Source: Bacillota bacterium
GTDB lineage: Bacteria > Bacillota > Clostridia > Acetivibrionales > DSM-1351
Length of the DNA stretch: 6,340 bases
Reading direction: 5' to 3'
Assembly: GCA_023412635.1 (NCBI GenBank)
Contig: JAEYNI010000138.1
Span: forward strand, 1 to 6,340
In this document: positions 1 through 4,470 of the stretch, piece by piece
Position numbering within the stretch: position 1 is the first letter of the stretch
How the letters are laid out: every line of letters starts with the position of its first letter
Notes under the pieces: generated by a model
Database searches by the model: none
What the model was told of the DNA's origin: nothing
What the model saw: the letters and a program-made list of their open reading frames with translations, nothing else
Program-made: the position numbers and the translations under genes

Positions 1-1132
1 TGCACTGCGCCTTCAGGCTTTTCTCCTTCAGCTCGCATATATAGTAAAACACAGGTTCACCACTTGGGCTAAGCCTCCTGCTTGCTTTTGGCCGCATATA
101 ACTGCCGCAGCCTGCACACTTGAGAAGGCCAGACAGAAGCGCTGTATTACTCTTTACTTTTCTATACGCTTTTGATTTATTTTTCGAAAGCTGCTCCTGA
201 GCTTCTATCCATATTTCACTGGGTATGAGACCGGTGTGCAACCCCACTGCAAGTATCCATTCATCACTCTTTCGATATCTCTCACTGGAACTGCTTGCGT
301 TCTGTCTCGTCTTGTTGTAGCCCATAAGCCCATTAATACCGTTAAACTCTTCTATTTCGGAATAAATCTCGTAATTATTCGAGCTCAGGTACTCATAAAG
401 CTTGTCATCTGCTATGGCATAGACAGGATTGGAAAGTATAAACCTGATGGAAAATCTTCCGAATACCACCCCGTTTTTGGTGTTCACTCTGTTTTGAGCC
501 AAGTACTTTTCCACCTTGGTAATTGATTTGAACAAGATATATTTGTTAAATATAAGCTGTACGAGATTTGCTTCCTCAGGTACAACCACCAGCTTATAAC
601 TCCTGATTTCCCGCCCGCTGGCCTCACGGCTTATTACCATTTCCGACCGGAAGCCTGTAGGTGTTGTCCCTCCCAGCCATCTTCCGGTCTTTGACATCTG
701 AAGCATATTATCTCGTATTCTTTCAGCTATAGTCTCCCTTTCCAGCTGTGAAAAAACAGAGGCTATATACATCATAGCCCTGCCCATTGGCTTAGTTGTA
801 TCAAACTGCTCCTTTACAGATACAAAGTTAATACCCTGTCTCTCCAGCTTATCAATCAGCTGCGAGAAATCAGAGACATTCCTGCTCACCCGATCCAGTC
901 TGTAACAAATAATTGTTTCAAACCTTTTATTTCTCGCATCCTGAAGCATTTGCTGAAATCTAGGGCGGTCGGTATTCCCTCCCGAGAAGCCTTCATCTTC
1001 ATATATCTCGAAATCTTCATCAACGCAGTTAAAAAACTTAAAAGCATGTTCTTTACACATTTGTATCTGATTCTCAACACTTTCACCCTTACCGGTAAAC
1101 TTGCTCTTGCGTGAGTAAATTGCCACCTTCAT
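1..1132 (-). CDS. Large serine recombinase A, 5' part (runs off left edge)
   Basis: A site-specific DNA recombinase of the large serine (resolvase/invertase) class, which cuts and rejoins attachment sites to integrate or excise mobile elements. The frame is open for 377 residues and continues past base 1. The N-terminal catalytic domain (about residues 4-145) shows Y6-x-R8-x-S10, with S10 the expected nucleophile, then the arginine motif RLDRVSRN (R78, R81, R84) and the helix around SQLERETIAERI (128-139). A recombinase domain follows (about 155-260), then the start of a zinc ribbon, LLKCAGCGSYM (336-346). The family is usually 450-550 aa, so the coiled coil and C-terminus are missing only because the window ends. 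The start ATG has only a weak GGGG Shine-Dalgarno 7 nt upstream, inside a hairpin. It is co-directional with sigK and may be the skin-type recombinase for it, or may belong to a third element. Class is confident; target is inference. Confidence 0.93.
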   Translation of the reverse strand, partial: MKVAIYSRKSKFTGKGESVENQIQMCKEHAFKFFNCVDEDFEIYEDEGFSGGNTDRPRFQQMLQDARNKRFETIICYRLDRVSRNVSDFSQLIDKLERQGINFVSVKEQFDTTKPMGRAMMYIASVFSQLERETIAERIRDNMLQMSKTGRWLGGTTPTGFRSEMVISREASGREIRSYKLVVVPEEANLVQLIFNKYILFKSITKVEKYLAQNRVNTKNGVVFGRFSIRFILSNPVYAIADDKLYEYLSSNNYEIYSEIEEFNGINGLMGYNKTRQNASSSSERYRKSDEWILAVGLHTGLIPSEIWIEAQEQLSKNKSKAYRKVKSNTALLSGLLKCAGCGSYMRPKASRRLSPSGEPVFYYICELKEKSLKAQC

Positions 1133-1136
1133 AAAA

Positions 1137-1179
1137 AAACCCCGGATTACAAAGCTCTTACTCTAGTAATATGGGGTTT
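1137..1179 (-). terminator. Intrinsic terminator directly in front of recombinase A
   Basis: Read on the minus strand this is AAACCCC-AT-ATTAC, a 15-nt loop, then GTAAT-CC-GGGGTTT. That makes a 7-bp outer stem, a 2x2 internal loop and a 5-bp inner stem, followed by a run of seven T that ends exactly at the recombinase ATG. It lies 28 nt past the stop of the HAD remnant, so it could end transcripts coming from that side. The 3' arm also carries the only Shine-Dalgarno-like GGGG of the recombinase, so the folded form would hide it. On the plus strand the T-run is much shorter, so minus-strand use is favoured. Confidence 0.65.
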
Positions 1180-1206
1180 ATCGGTTATTATTACTTTATT
1201 CTTTAT

Positions 1207-1443
1207 TTAAAATACTTTTAAATTTTTTAGAGTACTAATCATATTTATATCAGAGGAATCTAATTGTTCATTGTTTCTGTTAAGCCAAATTCCATGCATA
1301 CCTATTTCTCTACAGGACAGTATATCTGTTTTTAAATCATCTCCAATATAGTAGCAGTCCTTCGGAGATTCATTTACTCTGCTACATGCTATTTCAAACA
1401 GTTTATGGTCTAATAATGTACCATCCAAATCAAAAAAAATCAT
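1207..1443 (-). pseudogene. HAD-family phosphatase with internal deletion (78 aa remnant)
   Basis: The first 14 residues are a textbook HAD motif I (DLDGTLLD, with both catalytic aspartates). From residue 15 the sequence jumps straight to the C-terminal part of the fold: LFEIACSR, then motif IV in YYIGDDLKTDI, then a helix with GMHGIWLNR. Intact members (YjjG or phosphoglycolate-phosphatase-like) are about 210-240 aa, so the cap domain and motifs II and III (Thr/Ser and Lys) are gone, about 130-150 residues in all, without loss of frame. A Shine-Dalgarno AGGAGA 4 nt before the ATG survives. Without the cap and the motif III lysine, phosphatase activity is very unlikely. It lies 39 nt downstream of the hydrolase gene, in the same direction. 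The deletion is inferred from family architecture; a purposely shortened protein is possible but less likely. Confidence 0.8.
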
Positions 1444-1482
1444 TTTTTCTCCTATTAATTCTACTAATATTTATAATCTAAC

Positions 1483-2421
1483 TCAGGAATTCAAACGGCT
1501 TTTTATCCAAACCAGGATATCCTCGCTTACTTCCTGTCTGTTAATTTCATTTAGTATTTCATGTCGTGCTTCTCTATATAGCCTCATATTTAAATCTGTG
1601 AGACCAAGATCACACATTATACCATATAATTTTCCAGTCTTTTTTCCGTAATCACCCACAGGGTCCTCCTGTCCGGCAAGAATATAAACAGGAAGGTTTT
1701 TAGGTATACCTCCAAGTTTACTTTCTTTATATAAATTCTGTAGCCCATCGAAAAAATAGTAGTAGAATCCTGCTGAGCATGTGAAACCGCAGTACTCATC
1801 ATCAAGATACTTCCTTACCTCTGCCTCATCACGGCTGAGCCAGTCAAATGGGGTTTTGGGCTTTACTACTCTTTTGTTATAGGTACCAAAAGTCAGTAGT
1901 TCAATCAGCCTTGCTGGTTTTTCTTCTCCCGCCAGCCTGGCCTGTATGGCTGCCAGGAGTTTTCCCAACCTGACTTCGGTCCCAACCTGTGCAGCTGTAC
2001 CTGAAAGAGTTATACCTGCAATTTCGCTTCCGTATCTTGTAATATACTCCTGCCCCACGAAAGAACCAATGCTATGCCCCAAAATATAAACAGGTATATC
2101 TTTATACTGCTGCTTTAGCTGTTTTGTAAGCATATATTCATCTTCCACAATTTTATTGAAGCCATTTTTTCCTATTACTCCGAGTATCCCGTTTTGTTGG
2201 GCAGTTCTTCCGTGTCCTCTGTGGTCATTGCCGATAACTATTATTCCATTACTATTCAGAAACCTTGCAAACCTGTGGTATCTTCCGACATGCTCGGCCA
2301 TTCCATGGAATATCTGCAGGACGGCCTCCGGCTTTTCCACTTCATTCCAGCTGTATACACTTATATTATGTCCGTCAGGTACTTTCATAGTGTACATTTG
2401 AGGTGATATGTTTTTTTCCAT
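1483..2421 (-). CDS. Alpha/beta hydrolase, monoacylglycerol lipase / serine aminopeptidase S33 type
   Basis: A 312-aa cytosolic serine hydrolase with no signal peptide or membrane segment. The oxyanion-hole HG lies at 39-40 (FHGMAEH). The family motif NDHRGHGRT is at 65-73. The nucleophile elbow GHSIG gives Ser117. The acid is Asp253 in AGQEDPVGDYG and the base His287 in EARHEILNE, so the triad is complete, and length and spacing match the Hydrolase_4 / lysophospholipase family. The likely substrate is a monoacylglycerol, lysophospholipid or other ester; the exact one cannot be read from sequence. The start is well supported by GGGAGGAA 6 nt upstream of the ATG. It stands alone, about 164 nt downstream of the 66-aa gene. 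If the sigK-interrupting element really extends left from base 3090, this gene is cargo inside it, which is unusual for a phage-derived element. It appears functional. Confidence 0.92.
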   Translation of the reverse strand: MEKNISPQMYTMKVPDGHNISVYSWNEVEKPEAVLQIFHGMAEHVGRYHRFARFLNSNGIIVIGNDHRGHGRTAQQNGILGVIGKNGFNKIVEDEYMLTKQLKQQYKDIPVYILGHSIGSFVGQEYITRYGSEIAGITLSGTAAQVGTEVRLGKLLAAIQARLAGEEKPARLIELLTFGTYNKRVVKPKTPFDWLSRDEAEVRKYLDDEYCGFTCSAGFYYYFFDGLQNLYKESKLGGIPKNLPVYILAGQEDPVGDYGKKTGKLYGIMCDLGLTDLNMRLYREARHEILNEINRQEVSEDILVWIKSRLNS

Positions 2422-2529
2422 TTGTAGTTCCTCCCAGCCAGGCGTACCATAGGAAGCCAGTTATACACAAAGCTCATAAGAGTATAATTACTATGGCGCA
2501 CAGTATCCTTATTTTACTAATTATTGCAT

Positions 2530-2577
2530 GCTGACTTCTACATAAATTATGAAGCTGACTTCTAAATAAATATTTCA
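2530..2577. repeat. 24-bp tandem repeat, two copies
   Basis: Two adjacent copies (2530-2553 and 2554-2577) both begin GCTGACTTCTA. They match at 17 of the first 18 positions and then drift apart. The pair starts just past the stop codon of the 66-aa gene and lies about 110 nt upstream of the hydrolase start (minus-strand sense), so it could be a paired protein-binding site in the hydrolase promoter region or simple slippage. No hairpin is formed by the copies. Confidence 0.75.
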
Positions 2578-2585
2578 AATTTGAT

Positions 2586-2786
2586 TTATAACTTTGCATA
2601 TGTTCTTTTGATACTATTTGTAATGAATTCAGTAATTTCCCTTTTCTGACTGGCGCGAATGTCCAGATTACTGATATATTCCTTTACTAATTTGAGGTAT
2701 TCTGTTCCTAATATCCTCTTTAGTAAAAGTATTTCTTCATTTGTTTCAGGATAATCAACCCTCAGACTATAATTTTGAAGAACCAT
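2586..2786 (-). CDS. Small protein of unknown function (66 aa)
   Basis: I do not recognise this protein. It is 66 aa, charged and probably all-helical in its second half, with no cysteines, no membrane segment and a basic C-terminus (IKRTYAKL). A longer frame opens ten codons upstream at 2816. The internal ATG at 2786 is preferred because GGAG lies 7 nt upstream, with a stronger AAGGAGG a little further back, whereas nothing like a Shine-Dalgarno precedes the longer start. A perfect TTGACA -35 lies at 2856-2861 (minus), but the matching -10 is poor. It is the first gene inside the broken end of sigK, so it should lie in the intervening element. Small proteins in such elements include recombination directionality factors; that role is speculation here. 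It may also be a relic. Confidence 0.6.
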   Translation of the reverse strand: MVLQNYSLRVDYPETNEEILLLKRILGTEYLKLVKEYISNLDIRASQKREITEFITNSIKRTYAKL

Positions 2787-2824
2787 ATTTACTCTCCGAG
2801 CCTCCTTCGGTCTCATAAAATATA

Positions 2825-2951
2825 GAATATAAGATAGAAATCCTATATCCTAATGTGTCAAATAACCAGCACTCTCTGCTATATACATATGAATTTGCTG
2901 CCAGTACAAATTCGAATAAATACTAGTAACCTATCATTTGAATATAAGATA
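2825..2951. repeat. 12-bp direct repeat pair GAATATAAGATA
   Basis: The identical 12-mer GAATATAAGATA occurs at 2825-2836 and 2940-2951, 115 bp apart. The two copies bracket the gene-free stretch between the 66-aa gene and the sigK break. The sequence is AT-rich, so chance is possible, but a shared 12-mer over such a short span is more than usually expected. It may be a protein-binding site; nothing else supports a function. Confidence 0.5.
2891..2913. repeat. Inverted repeat GAATTTG / CAAATTC
   Basis: Perfect 7-bp arms at 2891-2897 and 2907-2913 are separated by 9 nt. No T-run follows on either strand, so it is not a terminator. It sits in the leader region of the 66-aa gene, about 170 bp inside the sigK junction, and could be an operator or recombinase accessory site. 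Confidence 0.45.
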
Positions 2952-2965
2952 AAGTTGGAAATATA

Positions 2966-2994
2966 AAATGCAGTTGGATATTGAAATTGCATTT
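2966..2994. repeat. Inverted repeat matching the sigK junction sequence
   Basis: The arms are AAATGCAGTT (2966-2975) and AATTGCATTT (2985-2994), a 10-bp dyad with one G-T position and a 9-nt spacer. The right arm is identical to AATTGCATTT at 3083-3092, the very point where sigK departs from its family. The 10-mer thus occurs twice in direct orientation 98 bp apart, and once more inverted with one change. Such copies near a crossover site could be recombinase-binding arms. This is seen in sequence; the function is inference. Confidence 0.5.
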
Positions 2995-3025
2995 GGCAGG
3001 TTTTAAGCTAAAACCCCTCTCAGCC

Positions 3026-3430
3026 TTAGCTTTGCAAGTATACGCTTTTAATTGTACTGTATATTTGCTTCCGCAATGGAGTAATTGCATTTTCTATGCA
3101 CCTGGCAGCGTAAGTAGCCAGTCTTGTTCCCTTATCCATGTTAAATGTAGATATGGCTTTAATCAAGCCGATGGTACCTATAGAGATAAGATCATCACTG
3201 TCACTGCCACACGAACCGTATTTCTTTACAATATGTGCAACCAACCTCAAGTTTCTCTCAATTAGTATATTTCTTGCTTCCTCATTTCCGTTTCTGTATG
3301 CCTCAACGTAGTACTGTTCCTCCTCAGTGTTTAGTGGCTGTGGGAAGGAATTTACATTTGATACGTAGCCCAGCATGAGAAATAAGTTTTGAAGACCGTC
3401 AATGATGGCTGAAAATAGAGTATCTATCAA
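3026..3430 (-). CDS. sigK: Pro-sigma-K, 5' half of a split gene
   Basis: Sigma-K directs late mother-cell transcription in sporulation. This is its N-terminal half: a hydrophobic pro-sequence of about 21 residues ending before YVSNVNSFPQPL (22-33), then region 2 of the sigma-70 family with ARNILIERNLRLVAHIVKKY (52-71), DDLISIGTIGLIKAISTFN (79-97) and TRLATYAARCIEN (102-114). After N114 the expected ILMxLR core-binding and DNA-binding sequence is replaced by 20 unrelated residues and a stop. Regions 3 and 4 are absent from the window. The break falls at the same place as the B. subtilis skin insertion, which separates spoIVCB from spoIIIC. I prefer the TTG at 3430 because AGGGGGTG lies 6 nt upstream; the GTG at 3439 overlaps that Shine-Dalgarno. 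The pro-sequence implies SpoIVFB-type processing. It is divergent from cotJA. It could instead be a dead fragment. Confidence 0.92.
   Translation of the reverse strand: MIDTLFSAIIDGLQNLFLMLGYVSNVNSFPQPLNTEEEQYYVEAYRNGNEEARNILIERNLRLVAHIVKKYGSCGSDSDDLISIGTIGLIKAISTFNMDKGTRLATYAARCIENAITPLRKQIYSTIKSVYLQS
3086..3091 (-). other. Probable attachment-site junction in sigK
   Basis: The last bases shared with the sigK family are the Asn114 codon AAT (3089-3091) and the following G. From 3087 leftward the frame reads non-homologous sequence. The B. subtilis skin crossover uses a 5-bp AATGA at this same codon; here the equivalent bases read AATGC. The exact crossover cannot be fixed without the opposite junction. 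Confidence 0.75.
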
Positions 3431-3436
3431 GCAAGG

Positions 3437-3444
3437 CACCCCCT
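3437..3444 (-). promoter_or_regulatory. sigK Shine-Dalgarno, decides a TTG start
   Basis: Minus-strand AGGGGGTG differs from the ideal AGGAGGTG by one base and lies 6 nt before TTG (3428-3430). The upstream GTG at 3439 is part of this element, so it cannot be the start that it serves. Confidence 0.7.
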
Positions 3445-3459
3445 ATTCATTTCGAGTTA

Positions 3460-3472
3460 TGTACTGAGTACA
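3460..3472. promoter_or_regulatory. Perfect 13-bp palindrome in the sigK leader
   Basis: TGTACT-G-AGTACA is an exact dyad. It lies between the predicted sigK promoter and its ribosome binding site, 29 nt before the start codon. It could be an operator for a dimeric regulator. As RNA the one-base loop is too tight for a good hairpin, so a DNA-level role is more likely. No regulator is identified. Confidence 0.5.
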
Positions 3473-3509
3473 GCACATTTTTATCAACTCAAAAATAGTG
3501 TACCTTTCT

Positions 3510-3538
3510 AATCTATGATAAATACAAAGAAAAAATGC
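3510..3538 (-). promoter_or_regulatory. Sigma-E-type promoter for sigK
   Basis: Minus strand GCATTTT (-35, 3538-3532), a 14-bp spacer, and CATAGATT (-10, 3517-3510). The pattern fits the sigma-E consensus (about KMATATT, 14-15 bp, CATACAAT) with 6 of 7 and 6 of 8 matches. The transcript would start near 3503 and have a leader of about 70 nt. Control of sigK by sigma-E (with SpoIIID) is established in B. subtilis; I did not identify a SpoIIID site. Confidence 0.55.
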
Positions 3539-3647
3539 CAGTCCACATAAATATTTTTTTATTTTTCAGAGGTACTTATCAACTATTAATTCTACCGTTT
3601 TCAATAATTCCAGTTCTAAAATTTTATGTAACCCTATTCTCCGTAGC

Positions 3648-3676
3648 CTCATATTCTGAATATATAAGTATATTTT
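3648..3676 (+). promoter_or_regulatory. Weak candidate sigma-E promoter for the cotJ operon
   Basis: CTCATATT at 3648-3655 matches the sigma-E -35 GTCATATT at 7 of 8 bases. The -10 at 3669-3676 (TATATTTT) is poor, the spacer is 13 bp, and it would leave a leader of under 20 nt before the cotJA start. It is the best I can find in the 269-bp divergent gap, but is not convincing. Confidence 0.3.
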
Positions 3677-3699
3677 TACAGATTGGAAAGGAGAAAAAT

Positions 3700-3900
3700 A
3701 TGACTGAATTTGACAATCCATATAGTCAATATACTGATTCTAATGAAAGGGATTCTTCAGCATGTCCCAAAATGGCTCTTGCTATGGCTTATGTTCGACA
3801 ACAAGAATGGGAAACACCCTATGACGTCTTTGACGGAATGGACAGAGGCACACTATTCCCAAGCCTGGATAAGCCCTTTTTAGGAGGAGGTAACAGGTGA
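3700..3900 (+). CDS. cotJA: Spore coat-associated protein CotJA
   Basis: A 66-aa protein of the CotJA family, made in the mother cell and placed in the inner layers of the spore coat together with CotJC. A polar N-terminus (1-20) leads into the family core CPKMALAMAYVRQQEW (22-37), then YDVFDGMDRGTLFPSLDKPF, with the Pro-Ser-Leu-Asp-Lys-Pro-Phe ending typical of the family. The start at 3700 is set by AAAGGAG 6 nt upstream; an open frame reaches back to 3535 but encodes non-family hydrophobic sequence with no ribosome binding site. First gene of cotJA-cotJB-cotJC. Its stop overlaps the cotJB start by one base. Identification is from sequence pattern alone, but the three-gene context makes it secure. 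Confidence 0.94.
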   Translation: MTEFDNPYSQYTDSNERDSSACPKMALAMAYVRQQEWETPYDVFDGMDRGTLFPSLDKPFLGGGNR

Positions 3901-4286
3901 TGAATAATATGACTGGCAACGTGGAAAGTTACATGAACAGTAATGTTGGCGGCGTCAACGAAGGGAATGTTGGTGGCGTAAGCAATTTAATGAATTCAAA
4001 TGCTAACGTCCATGCAATGCAAAAGCTTTCTGACCGTGAAAAGCTTCTAATGGTAGTTCAAGCATATGAATTTGCACTTGTAGAAATTGGACTGTTCTTA
4101 AATACTCATCCAAATGATCGTACTGCCCTGGCATACTTTAAGCAGTACCGTGAACTCAAACACAAAGCTGTATCAGATTACACCAGAATGTATGGTCCAA
4201 TAACAATCGATCATATGGATAATGACTTATCTACATGGAGATGGATTGACAATCCTTGGCCGTGGGAAATAGGAAGCGAGGGATAA
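3900..4286 (+). CDS. cotJB: Spore coat protein CotJB with extended N-terminus
   Basis: A 128-aa protein whose C-terminal 90 residues are a complete CotJB: LLMVVQAYEFALVEIGLFLNTHP (about 49-71) and MYGPITIDHMDN, ending with the hallmark WIDNPWPWE near the C-terminus. CotJB is usually about 85-100 aa. The extra first 40 residues here are Asn/Gly/Val/Met-rich with an internal 8-residue repeat. AGGAGGAGGT at 3882-3891 supports a start here (ATG at 3900; a GTG at 3897 in the same frame is equally possible), and no Shine-Dalgarno precedes the internal Met at the normal CotJB start. Translation is probably coupled to cotJA through the TGATG overlap. The function of CotJB in coat assembly is not well defined in any species. 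Confidence 0.93.
   Translation: MNNMTGNVESYMNSNVGGVNEGNVGGVSNLMNSNANVHAMQKLSDREKLLMVVQAYEFALVEIGLFLNTHPNDRTALAYFKQYRELKHKAVSDYTRMYGPITIDHMDNDLSTWRWIDNPWPWEIGSEG
3942..3989 (+). repeat. 24-bp tandem repeat inside cotJB (NVGGV units)
   Basis: AATGTTGGCGGCGT (from 3942) recurs as AATGTTGGTGGCGT (from 3966), a 24-bp period encoding NVGGVNEG then NVGGVSNL. A wider MNSN motif also flanks both sides (MNSNVGGV, then LMNSNANV). It points to local duplication as the origin of the N-terminal extension. Confidence 0.8.
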
Positions 4287-4291
4287 TTAAT

Positions 4292-4405
4292 ATGTGGGTT
4301 TATGAAAAAAAATTACAGTATCCTGTTAAAATTGCACGTCCGAATGCAAAGCTGGCAAAGGTCATTATTACTCAGCTAGGCGGGCCTGAATTCATGTTTT
4401 TCTAA
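4292..4405 (+). CDS. cotJC: CotJC, 5' end of a split gene
   Basis: CotJC is a manganese-catalase-like spore coat protein of about 190 aa. Only the first 32 codons are here: MWVYEKKLQYPVKI is the classic CotJC start, followed by LAKVIITQLGGP (21-32). Family members continue DGELAASLRYL; this frame reads E-F-M-F-F and stops. All metal-ligand residues lie in the missing part, so no catalase-like activity is possible from this piece. It starts 5 nt after cotJB; a weak GAGG lies 10 nt upstream of the ATG, overlapping the end of cotJB. The break lies just before the module holding recombinase B, which suggests that an element inserted in cotJC. Reconstitution by excision, as for sigK, is inference; a permanently dead gene is the alternative. 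Confidence 0.9.
   Translation: MWVYEKKLQYPVKIARPNAKLAKVIITQLGGPEFMFF
4382..4390 (+). other. Probable attachment-site junction in cotJC
   Basis: Codons GGG CCT and the first two bases of the next (GA of the expected Asp codon) still fit intact CotJC. Homology is lost from 4390 on. The crossover core should therefore lie within or close to GGGCCTGA. The partner junction is outside the window. Confidence 0.65.
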
Positions 4406-4423
4406 ATGTACGTTGGGCTTGTC

Positions 4424-4443
4424 CTGTCCTAGAGAATAGACAG
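4424..4443. repeat. Imperfect dyad just inside the cotJC junction
   Basis: CTGTCCTA (4424-4431) pairs with TAGACAG (4437-4443) with one bulged C and a 5-nt loop. It sits about 35 bp past the break and just beyond the end of the coiled-coil gene. No T-run follows on either strand, so it is not a clear terminator; a recombinase-binding arm is possible. Confidence 0.4.
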
Positions 4444-4470
4444 TTTAGATATTATTTGAGAGAGTTAAAA

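Noticed and set aside
236..526. Plus-strand 96-aa open frame
   Set aside because: It lies wholly antisense to the continuous recombinase A frame and has no ribosome binding site or recognisable motif.
886..1086. Minus-strand 66-aa open frame within recombinase A
   Set aside because: It is an out-of-frame shadow; the continuous recombinase frame covers 1-1132.
3005..3032. Hairpin AAGCTAA / TTAGCTT over the sigK fragment stop codon, as a terminator
   Set aside because: The stem is only 7 bp and AT-rich with a 14-nt loop, and no T-run follows on the minus strand.
3026..3100. Simple frameshift in sigK rather than an insertion
   Set aside because: None of the expected ILMxLR or later region 3 and 4 sequence is recognisable past the break; nearby frames give unrelated residues and a stop, and unrelated genes follow.
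2981..3265. Plus-strand 94-aa open frame across the sigK end
   Set aside because: It is antisense to clear sigma-factor coding sequence, with no ribosome binding site.
3535..3699. Open frame extending cotJA upstream by 55 codons with a hydrophobic N-terminus
   Set aside because: It has no ribosome binding site and no family similarity, overlaps the divergent promoter region, and the ATG at 3700 has a good AAAGGAG.
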